Translations under genes and position numbers: made by a program
Notes under the pieces: model-generated
Database searches by the model: none
Told to the model about the DNA's origin: nothing
Seen by the model: the letters and a program-made list of their open reading frames with translations, nothing else
NCBI RefSeq assembly: GCF_006974145.1
Contig: NZ_CP039456.1
Coordinates: 62,001 to 126,000, forward strand
DNA: 64,000 nt
From: Changchengzhania lutea
Lineage (GTDB): Bacteria > Bacteroidota > Bacteroidia > Flavobacteriales > Flavobacteriaceae
Reading direction: 5' to 3'
In this document: positions 53,542 to 62,636 of the stretch, piece after piece
Layout of the letters: every line of letters starts with the position of its first letter
Numbering within the stretch: the first letter of the stretch is position 1

Positions 53542-55383
53542 ATGATCTATTTAATGCTTCTCATTTTAGTTATCACCATCGGTCTCTTTGCTTGGGGGAA
53601 GTTTACACCAGATATTGTTGCATTGATTTCTATGTTGAGTTTGTTTTTAACAGGAATTTTAGACGCTACCGAAACTTTAAGTGGCTTTAGCAACCCAACC
53701 GTAATTATGATTGCCGCACTTTTTATTATAGGTGAAGGGATTGCTCAAACAGGCTGGACGGCCATGGCGGGAAAGAAATTTGTTGAATGGGCTGGAAAAA
53801 GCGTGCCAAAATTATTAGTTATCGTCACCTTAGGTGCTGGCGTATTGTCTGGATTTGTTAGTAATACAGGAACTGTCGCTACCTTGATGCCACTAACTAT
53901 ATCATCTGCCTGGAGCATAGGCACATTGCCTTCCAAAATGTTAATGCCTGTAGCTTTTGGTTCCAATACTGGCGGTTTATTAACCTTAACGGGGACGCCT
54001 CCAAACATTATTGCTAGCAATGCTTTAATAGATGCAGGTTTTAGAGGATTTTCATTTTTTGAATTTTCATTAATAGGTATTCCTTTATTAATTATTGCAT
54101 TAGTTTATTTTAGATATATAGGATACAAACTGTTGCCTAAAAATAAAACCAATAACAAACCAGTAAATATAGAATCAACCTTACACAATTGGATTGAAGC
54201 TTATAAAATTGACACTGGTTATTACAGATTGAGAGTCAGATCCATATCACCACTATTAAACACTAAATTGGAAGAATGGCAATTTGAAAAAGAATATAAT
54301 GTCTCTATTATTCGTGTAAAAAGAAGACATCCAAATGTTTTAAAAGGGATACCTGCTTTTATAGAGTTCCCTAATCCTACTACCGAGTTTCTTTACCATG
54401 ATATTATTACGGTAAAAGGAGAAACTGAAGCCATCAATAAAATGATGATTACGTTCAGGTTGGGGCTTTTACCATTAGAACCTATTACCGATGAATTAAA
54501 GCATAACCTGATCAATCAAGAGGTTGGCATGACAGAAGTGATTGTAAACCCCAATTCCATGTTAGTTGGAAGAAAATACAAATTAGGAGATTACTTTAAA
54601 CGATTTGGGATTCAGCTCCTAGCAGCATCAAGAAATACTAAACCTATACTAGACAAAGAAATAACTGTTAAAGCTGGTGATGCCTTTTTAATCCGTGGGA
54701 CCTGGGAGCATATAGACGACTTAAAAAAGCAACACGAAAATCTAGTTATTATAGGAAGTCCAGAAGGTATGGCAAAAAACGTAGAAAGCCTTAATTCTAA
54801 ATCGTATATCGCTCTAGCTGCCTTAATACTCATGATTGTGCTTATGGTCTTTAACATAGTTCCTGGATCTATTGCTGCCCTTATTTCAGCGGGAGTGGTC
54901 TTACTAACAGGTTGTGTACCTATTTCAAAAGCTTACAAAGGTATCAGCTGGACTAGTGTGGTTATGATTGCGGCTATGATACCTATGGGGATTGCGCTGC
55001 AAAAAACAGGAACCGCACAAGTTATTGCAAACGGATTGGTAAACTATTTAGGCGCTATACATCCTATACTATTACTTGGTGGTGTGTTTTTATTAACAAC
55101 AACCTTTAGTCAAGTTATAAATAATTCCGCAACAGCGGTACTAATGGCACCAATTGCCATTCTAGCTGCGAGTTCCTTGAATCTATCGGCAGAACCATTT
55201 ATGATAGTAGTCGCTATAAGTGCATCAACAGCATTTTTAACACCAATAGGTACAACAACAAACGCCATGGTAATGACTGCAGGTGGCTATAAGTTTATGA
55301 ACTACTTAAAAGTAGGCGCACCGCTATTGCTCATGTTTTTTATAATAACACTCATACTCGTGCCAATAATATGGCCATTTTAA
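53542..55383 (+). CDS. SLC13/DASS-type anion permease with TrkA-C domains
   Basis: 613 residues with two sets of TM segments (1-200 and 425-613). Family motifs are GFSNPTVIMIAALFIIGEGI and NTGTVATLMPLTI...GSNTGGLLTLTGTPPNIIASNALI, and the mirrored NNSATAVLMAPIAILAA...TTTNAMVMTAGGY. Between them lie two TrkA-C domains (about 220-300 and 315-390). Such carriers import sulfate, divalent or tricarboxylate anions with sodium; its placement 37 bp upstream of pckA suggests a C4-dicarboxylate link. The substrate cannot be fixed. Confidence 0.85.
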   Translation: MIYLMLLILVITIGLFAWGKFTPDIVALISMLSLFLTGILDATETLSGFSNPTVIMIAALFIIGEGIAQTGWTAMAGKKFVEWAGKSVPKLLVIVTLGAGVLSGFVSNTGTVATLMPLTISSAWSIGTLPSKMLMPVAFGSNTGGLLTLTGTPPNIIASNALIDAGFRGFSFFEFSLIGIPLLIIALVYFRYIGYKLLPKNKTNNKPVNIESTLHNWIEAYKIDTGYYRLRVRSISPLLNTKLEEWQFEKEYNVSIIRVKRRHPNVLKGIPAFIEFPNPTTEFLYHDIITVKGETEAINKMMITFRLGLLPLEPITDELKHNLINQEVGMTEVIVNPNSMLVGRKYKLGDYFKRFGIQLLAASRNTKPILDKEITVKAGDAFLIRGTWEHIDDLKKQHENLVIIGSPEGMAKNVESLNSKSYIALAALILMIVLMVFNIVPGSIAALISAGVVLLTGCVPISKAYKGISWTSVVMIAAMIPMGIALQKTGTAQVIANGLVNYLGAIHPILLLGGVFLLTTTFSQVINNSATAVLMAPIAILAASSLNLSAEPFMIVVAISASTAFLTPIGTTTNAMVMTAGGYKFMNYLKVGAPLLLMFFIITLILVPIIWPF

Positions 55384-55420
55384 AATAAATTATCAATAAG
55401 AACCTTAAAATTGAATAAAA

Positions 55421-57052
55421 ATGGAAACAACAGGAAAAACATTAAAATGTCCGGATTTAAAACAATACGGAATCAAAAATGCTAAAGTAAGTTGGAACTT
55501 AGCTCCAGAGGAGCTTCAGAAAATAACCATTGAAAAAGGCATGGGGAAAGAGACAGCAAACGGAACACTTGCCATTAACACCGGTAAATTTACGGGTCGT
55601 TCGCCTCAAGATCGTTTTCTTGTAAAAGACGATTATACGGCTGATAAAGTTTGGTGGGGAAAAACAAACAAAGCTGTTTCTCCTGAGAATTTTAATAAGC
55701 TAAAAAATGAAATTACAAAATATTTATCTGGTAAAGAAATTTATGCAAGAGATGGCTATGTTTGTGCAGAGCCAGAATATAGAACAAATATTAGAACAGT
55801 AACCGAATTACCTTGGTCTAATATGTTTGTTTACAACATGTTTTTAAGACCTAGTCAAAAAGAACTAGAAAACTTTAAAGAAGATTGGTTAATTCTTTGT
55901 GCTCCAGGATATGTTTGCCCAGAGCCAGCTGCTTTTGGTATCCGTCAAGGTAATTTCTCAATACTTGACTTTACTCAAAAAATTGCTTTAGTTGGAGGAT
56001 CTGCTTATACAGGTGAAATGAAAAAAGGTATTTTCTCTGCATTAAACATGATTTTACCAACAGAAAGAAACGTGCTACCTATGCACTGTTCAGCAAATGT
56101 TGGCAAAAAAGGAGATACCGCGATATTCTTTGGATTATCAGGAACAGGAAAGACTACCTTATCTGCCGATCCAGACAGAAAACTTATTGGTGATGATGAA
56201 CATGGTTGGACAGCAGATAATACTATTTTCAACTTTGAAGGTGGATGTTATGCAAAAGTAATTGACCTAACTGAAGAAAAAGAACCAGATATTTTTAGAG
56301 CGGTAAAACCAGGTGCTATACTTGAAAATGTTGTGTTTAAGGAAGATGGTGAACCTGATTATATGGATAGCAGCATTACACAAAATACACGTGTAAGTTA
56401 CCCTATTCATCATATAGACAATATTCAGGAAACACTTTATGCAAACAACCCAAAAAATATCTTCTTTTTAACTTGTGATGCTTTTGGAGTTTTACCTCCA
56501 GTATCTAAATTGACACCAGGTCAAGCAGCATATCATTTTATTTCTGGATATACTGCTAAAGTAGCAGGAACAGAAGCGGGTATTACAGAGCCAGTGCCAT
56601 CATTCTCTGCTTGTTTTGGTGAACCATTTATGCCATTACACCCTACTGTTTATGGAGAAATGTTAAGTAAAAAAATGACAGAAGCTGGTGTAAACGTTTG
56701 GTTAATTAATACAGGATGGAGCGCAGGACCTTACGGTGTTGGATCTCGAATAAAATTAAAATATACAAGAGCCATGATTACTGCAATCCTAAACGGAGAA
56801 TTGGATAATGTTGATTACGAACAAAACTTCATATTTGGATTATTTATGCCAAAATATTGTCCTGGTGTGCCATCAGAGATTTTAGACCCCATGAATACTT
56901 GGTTACAAAAAGGAGCTTACGTTGGTAAAGCGATTCACTTAGCGCACTCATTTCACTTAAATTTTGAGAAATTTGCCCAACAAGCCTCTGAACAAATTAT
57001 TGAAGGTGGACCACTAATTGATGAACATCATCACTTACACGAACACTTTTAA
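55421..57052 (+). CDS. pckA: Phosphoenolpyruvate carboxykinase (ATP)
   Basis: Converts oxaloacetate to PEP with ATP, the first step of gluconeogenesis, used when growing on acetate or peptides. 543 residues, the standard length. The kinase P-loop is GLSGTGKTTLS, followed by DPDRKLIGDDEHGW; RSPQDRFLVKDD and the CO2/oxaloacetate-binding part are in place. It shares a likely operon with the permease. With acs and the symporters in this window, it fits a life on small acids. Confidence 0.97.
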   Translation: METTGKTLKCPDLKQYGIKNAKVSWNLAPEELQKITIEKGMGKETANGTLAINTGKFTGRSPQDRFLVKDDYTADKVWWGKTNKAVSPENFNKLKNEITKYLSGKEIYARDGYVCAEPEYRTNIRTVTELPWSNMFVYNMFLRPSQKELENFKEDWLILCAPGYVCPEPAAFGIRQGNFSILDFTQKIALVGGSAYTGEMKKGIFSALNMILPTERNVLPMHCSANVGKKGDTAIFFGLSGTGKTTLSADPDRKLIGDDEHGWTADNTIFNFEGGCYAKVIDLTEEKEPDIFRAVKPGAILENVVFKEDGEPDYMDSSITQNTRVSYPIHHIDNIQETLYANNPKNIFFLTCDAFGVLPPVSKLTPGQAAYHFISGYTAKVAGTEAGITEPVPSFSACFGEPFMPLHPTVYGEMLSKKMTEAGVNVWLINTGWSAGPYGVGSRIKLKYTRAMITAILNGELDNVDYEQNFIFGLFMPKYCPGVPSEILDPMNTWLQKGAYVGKAIHLAHSFHLNFEKFAQQASEQIIEGGPLIDEHHHLHEHF

Positions 57053-57064
57053 TAGGTTCTTATT

Positions 57065-57106
57065 AACTGTAAAAGGAGCTCAAATTGAGCTCCTTTTACA
57101 GTTTTG
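57065..57106 (+). terminator. Strong terminator of pckA
   Basis: A near-perfect 19-bp stem (57065-57083 with 57085-57103), AACTGTAAAAGGAGCTC on the left arm, ending in TTTT. It lies directly after the pckA stop. Confidence 0.88.
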
Positions 57107-57232
57107 TTATACTAATTTGTATTTCTGAACTTGTTTTCAGAACCTTGAATAAAAAAATTCTTGAAACCGACTATCCTCGAGGCAGAGCCATCGGAGAATT
57201 ATTTAGATTAAACTTAATAATTATTAAAAGAG

Positions 57233-57253
57233 AACCTGAAACAAGCTCAGGTT
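57233..57253. repeat. Short inverted repeat AACCTGA-N7-TCAGGTT
   Basis: Located 24-44 bases upstream of the DUF2490 ATG, in the leader. It may be a leader hairpin or part of a dispersed repeat. Confidence 0.4.
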
Positions 57254-57276
57254 GATGAAAAATAAAACATAAAACC

Positions 57277-57957
57277 ATGAAGTACTTATTAATCACATTA
57301 GTGATTATTATTTCTATAACTAATGCCTTTTCACAAACAACTCCTGAAGATAAATTTGGAGCGTGGTACATGCTAGATGGCACGCATAGAATTTCAGATA
57401 AGGTTAGTATTAAAACAGGATTTCAATTGCGTTCTTTTGAAGTTTTAGATAACATGAATCTATTATTTTATTATACTGGAATCAATTACCATTTAAACAA
57501 AAAAACAACCCTAACAATTGCTTATAACTATTTGGATATTGATAGAAGTTTTTTAATTTCTGGTGAAAACCATCTTTATGAAAATAGACCTTATGAGCAA
57601 ATTAGCTATAAACAGGAAACTTTCAAATTACCGATATATCATAGGTTAAGACTTGAGCATCGATTTTTAAACTTTAAACATCAACATACCACTTTAAATA
57701 GATTTCGTTATCGATTAGGAACAAAAATCAAGTTAAATGATAAGTTGTTTATAAACGTTAATAATGAAATTTTCGCTAACACGAAAGACCAAGTATTTAC
57801 TGAAAATAGATTTTATGCGGCGTTAGGAATAAATATTTCAAAATCAAATAATATTCAAATAGGGTATTTAAATCACGAAATCAATAAATTGAATTTAAAC
57901 CGACTACAAGTGGGTTTATTCTTTAAAACCGATTTAAGAAAGAAAAAAGAAAATTAA
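57277..57957 (+). CDS. DUF2490 beta-barrel protein
   Basis: 226 residues with a signal peptide (KYLLITLVIIISITNAFSQ). The mature part has alternating strands and ends with an aromatic-rich barrel tail (LQVGLFFKTDLRKKKEN). KFGAWYMLDGTHRISDKVSIKTGFQLRSFE and FKLPIYHRLRLEHRF are the family blocks. Outer-membrane barrel of unknown function. Confidence 0.8.
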   Translation: MKYLLITLVIIISITNAFSQTTPEDKFGAWYMLDGTHRISDKVSIKTGFQLRSFEVLDNMNLLFYYTGINYHLNKKTTLTIAYNYLDIDRSFLISGENHLYENRPYEQISYKQETFKLPIYHRLRLEHRFLNFKHQHTTLNRFRYRLGTKIKLNDKLFINVNNEIFANTKDQVFTENRFYAALGINISKSNNIQIGYLNHEINKLNLNRLQVGLFFKTDLRKKKEN

Positions 57958-58031
57958 AATTTTAATATTTGGAGTGACGTTCAATTGATGAGGTATCGTA
58001 AGCTATATAAAATATAGTTTTCGATACTTTT

Positions 58032-58910
58032 TCATTTAAAAGTCCAAGCTACTATTCTTGAGATTTTATTTCCCTGGCTCATATTAATCGTTTTAACATC
58101 CGTTGCTCCTAACTTTTTTAGAGAGGTATACATCCCTTTTACTAAATCTTTTTTTGACACTAATATGGTAAACCAAATACATTGTGTTTTAAACAAAGAA
58201 CTTTCATAAAGATAATTATGAATAAAAGCTTTTTCTCCGCCTTTATACCACAACTCGTTTTGAGTTCCTGAAAAGTTTCTAACAACCTTGTCTCCTTCCC
58301 TATTTAAGCCTTTTAGTTTTTTAGTAGTTACCTCTAAAGCTTCAGCTTCTGATTTATAAAATGGCGGATTACACATCGATACTGAAAACTTTTCGTCATC
58401 TTTTAATACACTTTTAAAAATTTGAGTGTCATCTTTTTGATGTCTTAAAGAAATGGAATCACTAAACCCATTTTTATCAATAATTTTCTGTGTATGATTT
58501 AATGCATTATTGTCAATATCTGTGGCTACAAAGTCCCAGCCATATTCGGCATGCCCTAAAATAGGATAAATGCAACTCGCTCCTGTGCCAATATCTAGAA
58601 CTTTAATTTCTTTTGTAATCCCAGATTTTTTTAATAAATCTGAGAGGTTATGAATATAATCGACACGTCCAGGAATTGGAGGGCATAAATTCGTGTCTGG
58701 AAATTGCCAAAAATTGATTCCGTAATGTACTTTCAATAAAGCCGTATTCAAAGCTTTTACGGCTTTAGGATGTGCAAAATCAATAGTTTTTGTTTCGTAT
58801 TTATTTACGAATACAAACGGTTCTAAATCTGGAAATGCCTTAAGTAACACATTAAAATCGTAACCAGACTTATGTTTATTATTCGGATGAAAATTGGGTT
58901 TTTTATTGAT
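58032..58910 (-). CDS. rlmF: 23S rRNA (adenine1618-N6)-methyltransferase
   Basis: Methylates A1618 of 23S rRNA. The family N-terminus (LHPRN-KH-RYDF in E. coli) appears here as FHPNNKHKSGYDFNVLLKAFP, but the first AUG/GUG/UUG in frame is GTG at 58850, which would delete it. The frame is open upstream from 58910, where the codon is ATC, back to a TAA. An ATC start at 58910 gives 292 residues and keeps the motif. The catalytic NPPF is in VSMCNPPFYKSEAEA, and the SAM site is DIGTGASCIYPILG. It follows the MATE gene by 19 bases, so translational coupling is likely. Confidence 0.82.
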   Translation of the reverse strand: MNKKPNFHPNNKHKSGYDFNVLLKAFPDLEPFVFVNKYETKTIDFAHPKAVKALNTALLKVHYGINFWQFPDTNLCPPIPGRVDYIHNLSDLLKKSGITKEIKVLDIGTGASCIYPILGHAEYGWDFVATDIDNNALNHTQKIIDKNGFSDSISLRHQKDDTQIFKSVLKDDEKFSVSMCNPPFYKSEAEALEVTTKKLKGLNREGDKVVRNFSGTQNELWYKGGEKAFIHNYLYESSLFKTQCIWFTILVSKKDLVKGMYTSLKKLGATDVKTINMSQGNKISRIVAWTFK

Positions 58911-58929
58911 AGTTTTCTGTTTTTAAATA

Positions 58930-60321
58930 TTAAACTTCAACACGTTTCCAGTGTCCTTTTTTAAACCAAATGATGGCTACAATAGCAATCAAAACTTCTG
59001 CTAAGGTAATCGCCCAAAATACGCCGCTAGGTCCAAAATCTAAAGTGATGGCCATGACATAGGCAAACGGTAATTGTAATAACCAAAAGCAGACAAAGTT
59101 TATATACGTTGGTGTTTTTGTATCTCCAGCACCGTTAAATGCGTTAATGACAACCATCCCATAGCCATAAAAAACATAACCCGCTGCAATAATACGTAAA
59201 CACAAACTTCCATATTTAACCACGTTTGGTGTCGTAGTAAACAATATAATTATTTGTGGTGCAAACACTAAATATATAATAGAAACAAGTCCCATAAATA
59301 TGGCGCTGTACTTGCCAGTTTTCCAAACAGACTGTTCGGCACGTTCTGGTTTTTTAGCACCCAAGTTTTGTCCAACTAATGTGGCTGCGGCATTACTCAT
59401 GCCCCAAGCCGGCATTAACGTAAACATCATGACCCGAATGGCTATGGTATACCCTGCTAACACTTCGCTCCCAAATTCACTCATAATACGCATTAAAAAC
59501 ACCCAAGATGAAGTTCCTATTAAAAACTGGCCAATGCCACCAAGCGAGACTCTAATTAAATTTAACATAACCCCAACGCGTAATACTAAATCTTTAACGC
59601 CTACTTTTATTCGGCTATAGCCATAAAATAAAATAGCCAGTTGAAAAAGAACAGCTGTACCACGGCCAATGGTGGTAGCGATGGCGGCACCTTCCACACC
59701 AAATGCCGGAACGGGTCCAAAACCAAATATAAAGATAGGATCTAATATAATATTAAGACCATTAGATAAAATGAGTGTCCACATAGCAACCGATGCATCA
59801 CCAGCGCCACGAAAAATAGCATTAATTAAAAATAGTAACATGATGGTAATATTCCCTCCCATTAATACCTGGGTGTACCCATACCCTTCTGCTATTAAAT
59901 CAGGTTCTGCACCCATTAAACCTAAAATCTCTTTTGGATATATAATGCCAATAACGCTAATAATAGCTGCTACAAACACACCTAAAAATATCACCTGAAC
60001 TGCCGCGTTGGAGGCGCCTTTTAAGTCCTTCTCCCCTACGCGTCGTGCTACCACAGCCGTGGCCGCCATACTTAAACCAATGGCTACCGCATAAACTAAG
60101 GTAATAACCGATTCGGTTAGACCGATAGTAGCAACCGCATTAACGCTAACTTGCGATACATACATAATATCTACCAGCGCAAAAATGGATTCCATGAGCA
60201 TTTCTAATATCATGGGAATGGACAACATAAATACGGCCTTACGGATACTCCCGGAGGTGAACTCTTGATCCTTGCCGGAAACAGCAAGTTTAAAATATTT
60301 AAATAATTGTTTTAAGGACAT
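58930..60321 (-). CDS. MATE-family multidrug efflux protein
   Basis: 463 residues from the ATG at 60321 (MSLKQLFKYFKL). Two more ATG codons further out, at 60336 and 60375, could also start it, but only the first gives the family-like N-terminus. Twelve TM segments in two repeats; MLSIPMILEMLMESIFALVDIMYVSQ begins the first half and SWVFLMRIMSEFGSEVLAGYTIAIRVMMF is in the second. Exports drugs or metabolites with sodium or protons. Substrate unknown. rlmF follows closely on the same transcript. Confidence 0.9.
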   Translation of the reverse strand: MSLKQLFKYFKLAVSGKDQEFTSGSIRKAVFMLSIPMILEMLMESIFALVDIMYVSQVSVNAVATIGLTESVITLVYAVAIGLSMAATAVVARRVGEKDLKGASNAAVQVIFLGVFVAAIISVIGIIYPKEILGLMGAEPDLIAEGYGYTQVLMGGNITIMLLFLINAIFRGAGDASVAMWTLILSNGLNIILDPIFIFGFGPVPAFGVEGAAIATTIGRGTAVLFQLAILFYGYSRIKVGVKDLVLRVGVMLNLIRVSLGGIGQFLIGTSSWVFLMRIMSEFGSEVLAGYTIAIRVMMFTLMPAWGMSNAAATLVGQNLGAKKPERAEQSVWKTGKYSAIFMGLVSIIYLVFAPQIIILFTTTPNVVKYGSLCLRIIAAGYVFYGYGMVVINAFNGAGDTKTPTYINFVCFWLLQLPFAYVMAITLDFGPSGVFWAITLAEVLIAIVAIIWFKKGHWKRVEV

Positions 60322-60534
60322 TTTATTTGATTGCATTTTGAAAAATATAAAATAATAGACATCACTAAACACCAAAAGCGTTTAGTAGTTTTTTGTCCGA
60401 GAGAATCTCGATACAGTACGGAAGTGAATTTATACAATCATAAAGTACAAATATGATTAAATTAAATTAGAACTGCAAAATAGTTTTTGGGAGTTTGGTT
60501 GCTATTCTTTTATCTTCGCCGATAAATTATACAT

Positions 60535-61191
60535 ATGTTAAAAGCGGTTTTGTTTGATATGGATGGGGTGATTGTTGATAGTGAGCCCCTGCACAATAAG
60601 GCATATCATTACATGTTTGATGAAGTACAGATTGAGGTATCTGAAGCGCTTTACGAATCCTTTACAGGTCAATCCACCTTAAGCATATGCAAACATTTGG
60701 TGGAGAATTTTAGTTTAAGTCATATACCAGAAACCTTAGTGGCTATCAAACGTCGCTACTTTAAAACATTGTTTGAGAATGATCCAGACTTTCAATTAAT
60801 GGATGATGTTTTAGCTTTAATACAGAATTACCATGCTAATGGCATCACACTTGTTTTAGCATCGTCTGCTTCTATGCCTAACATTAACCGTGTTTTTGAA
60901 CGATTTGATTTGAACCCGTATTTTAAAGCAAAATTAAGTGGTGCTGATTTAAAAGCGTCTAAACCACACCCCGAAATTTTTATTAAAGCTTCTGAAGCAA
61001 GCGGATTTAAAAGAGAAGAATGCTTAGTAATTGAAGATTCTACAAATGGTATTAAAGCCGCAAATGCCGCTAATATTTTTTGTGTTGGCTATGATAGTTT
61101 TCATTCTAAAAACCAAGATTATACCCAAGCCAATTTGGTTGTAAACGATTTTAAGAACATACATTTTAACAAGATAAAAGACTTACTTTAA
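60535..61191 (+). CDS. HAD-superfamily phosphatase, beta-phosphoglucomutase-like
   Basis: 218 residues. The catalytic FDMDGVIVDSE loop at residues 8-18 has both aspartates. The cap is alpha-helical with TGQSTLSICKHLVENF, motif 2 is LASSAS, motif 3 GADLKASKPHPEIF with the conserved Lys, and motif 4 CLVIEDSTNGIKAA. It is closest to beta-phosphoglucomutase and phosphatases of sugar phosphates. The reaction cannot be fixed. Confidence 0.85.
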   Translation: MLKAVLFDMDGVIVDSEPLHNKAYHYMFDEVQIEVSEALYESFTGQSTLSICKHLVENFSLSHIPETLVAIKRRYFKTLFENDPDFQLMDDVLALIQNYHANGITLVLASSASMPNINRVFERFDLNPYFKAKLSGADLKASKPHPEIFIKASEASGFKREECLVIEDSTNGIKAANAANIFCVGYDSFHSKNQDYTQANLVVNDFKNIHFNKIKDLL

Positions 61192-61225
61192 TTCAAAAAG
61201 CTAAGGTTTACCTCCTGTTAAAATA

Positions 61226-61381
61226 TTATATGTTCTGTTCTTGTTTCGCCTTTTCAATAATAGCCTTTAAACGATCTTTACGAAGTTGTGCTTCTACTTT
61301 TTTCTTCTTTTTCTTTTGATCCATAAGCTTTGAATGCTTCGCTTTGTTCTTTGTGTTTTTGTCCCTGCCAGTTTTTCCCAT
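61226..61381 (-). CDS. Small lysine-rich protein (51 aa) after mscL
   Basis: A minus-strand frame encodes MGKTGRDKNTKNKAKHSKLM then DQKKKKKKVEAQLRKDRLKA and a tail. More than a third of its residues are Lys or Arg, and the C-terminal half is a helix. It starts five bases after the mscL stop, so the two are co-translated. Unrecognised; basic small proteins of this kind are frequent in Flavobacteriaceae. Confidence 0.6.
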   Translation of the reverse strand: MGKTGRDKNTKNKAKHSKLMDQKKKKKKVEAQLRKDRLKAIIEKAKQEQNI

Positions 61382-61386
61382 ATCAT

Positions 61387-61827
61387 TTATTTTGACTTTA
61401 GAAGCTTATTTTGCTCTTCCATAAGTTCGCTTATTTGTGATAGTAGTTCGATATCTTTTGGGGTTACTACAGTTTTATCTTTAGAATCTTGCGCTTTCGT
61501 TTTTAAGCGATTCATAAATTTTACAACGATGAACACTGTAAATCCAATGATTAAGAAATCTAAAACAGCTTCCCCTAAAGCACCATAACCAATGGCCACT
61601 TCTTCTGTTATTATTTTATCTGCATTATCTGTTACCGCTTCTTTTAGGATGATTCGTTTATGTGCAAAATTCACCCCATCCGTCAGTAATGATAACGGAG
61701 GTAAAAACACTTTTTTGACCAAGACATCGATAACTTTATTGAAGGATGCACCAATGATGATACCAATGGCCATATCCATCATATTTCCTTTTACGGCAAA
61801 TTCTTTAAATTCTTTAAAAAGTGACAT
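61387..61827 (-). CDS. mscL: Large-conductance mechanosensitive channel
   Basis: Opens under membrane tension to save the cell from osmotic shock. 146 residues. The N-terminal helix MSLFKEFKEFAVKGNMMDMAIGIIIG and TM1 are typical, and TM2 is LDFLIIGFTVFIVVKFMNRL. The C-terminal helix QISELMEEQNKLLKS is the coiled bundle. Normal length. Confidence 0.95.
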   Translation of the reverse strand: MSLFKEFKEFAVKGNMMDMAIGIIIGASFNKVIDVLVKKVFLPPLSLLTDGVNFAHKRIILKEAVTDNADKIITEEVAIGYGALGEAVLDFLIIGFTVFIVVKFMNRLKTKAQDSKDKTVVTPKDIELLSQISELMEEQNKLLKSK

Positions 61828-61905
61828 GAGTAATATTATTTTTTATTTATGCTTTGCAAAGATAATTAGTTTTCAGCTCCTAATTTTCAATTATTATTTT
61901 GATTT

Positions 61906-62017
61906 TTATCTGCTATTTAGCAGATAACTTTAATTATCCTCTATTTAGCAGATAATTTAAAATATCTGTTGTTTAGCAGATAATTTTGATTATCTCATCA
62001 AAAAAACATAAATTTGA
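61906..62017. repeat. Array of 28-bp-spaced palindromes before satD
   Basis: Three palindromic units start at 61906, 61934 and 61962, exactly 28 bp apart; each is TTATCTGC-N6-GCAGATAA or a close variant, and a fourth left half-site TTATCTCA begins at 61990. The right half GCAGATAA is kept in all three full units. The array runs into the satD promoter (TTG 61986-61988, TAAATTTG 62009-62016). It is short, without unique spacers, so it is not a CRISPR; a set of operators is likely. Confidence 0.75.
61986..62016 (+). promoter_or_regulatory. Promoter of satD-DUF3307
   Basis: TTG at 61986-61988, 20-bp spacer, TAAATTTG at 62009-62016. Start codon ATG at 62034 follows by 17 bases. Confidence 0.6.
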
Positions 62018-62033
62018 ACATACCCCTGAAGAC

Positions 62034-62636
62034 ATGACAAGTATTATTACTGGTGATATTATAAACTCAAGAGAAAGTGAACCAAAAAAATGGTTAAACG
62101 CACTCAAGAACACCTTAACTACTTTTGGAGATTCCCCTAAAACATGGGAGATTTTTAGAGGCGATAGTTTTCAACTCGAAATAAAACCAGAACATGCATT
62201 AAAGGCTGCAATCTTAATTAAAGCCATCATAAAAATCTATAAAAATATAGATGTTAGAATTGCTATTGGTTTGGGTAAAAAAACATATGATTCAGATAAA
62301 ATTACCGAATCTAACGGAAGTGCATTTGTAAACTCAGGGGAATGTTTTGAAAATATGAAAAACAATACACTTGCGGTTAAATCTGATTTTGAAGCTTTTA
62401 ATACTACAATAAATATCATGCTGGAACTCGCCCAATTAACCATGAATAATTGGAGTGCAACTTCTTCGGAAATTATTAAGACATCATTAGAAAACCCTCA
62501 ATTAAACCAAGGACAAATCGCAAAATTATTAGGCAAATCACAAAGTAATATTAGTGAAGGCCTTAAACGTGGTGGTTTTGATGAAATCACGAAACTATTA
62601 GACTACTATAAAACTCAAGTCAAAACAATATGTTAG
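62034..62636 (+). CDS. SatD-family protein with C-terminal winged-helix region
   Basis: 200 residues from the ATG at 62034; the frame start at 61986 lies within the promoter. The N-terminal part (SIITGDIINSRES, then FRGDSFQLEI and VRIAIGLGK) is the SatD domain, a nucleotide-cyclase-like fold without obvious catalytic residues. The C-terminal QLNQGQIAKLLGKSQSNISEGLKRGGFDEI is a helix-turn-helix. It is the first gene of an overlapping pair with the DUF3307 membrane protein. SatD was named in a streptococcal acid-tolerance locus; the molecular role is unknown. It may bind the palindrome array upstream. Confidence 0.75.
   Translation: MTSIITGDIINSRESEPKKWLNALKNTLTTFGDSPKTWEIFRGDSFQLEIKPEHALKAAILIKAIIKIYKNIDVRIAIGLGKKTYDSDKITESNGSAFVNSGECFENMKNNTLAVKSDFEAFNTTINIMLELAQLTMNNWSATSSEIIKTSLENPQLNQGQIAKLLGKSQSNISEGLKRGGFDEITKLLDYYKTQVKTIC

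Noticed and set aside
61906-62017. CRISPR array
   Set aside because: The 28-bp units have no distinct spacer sequences; the period contains the whole repeat, and only three full units plus one half-site exist.
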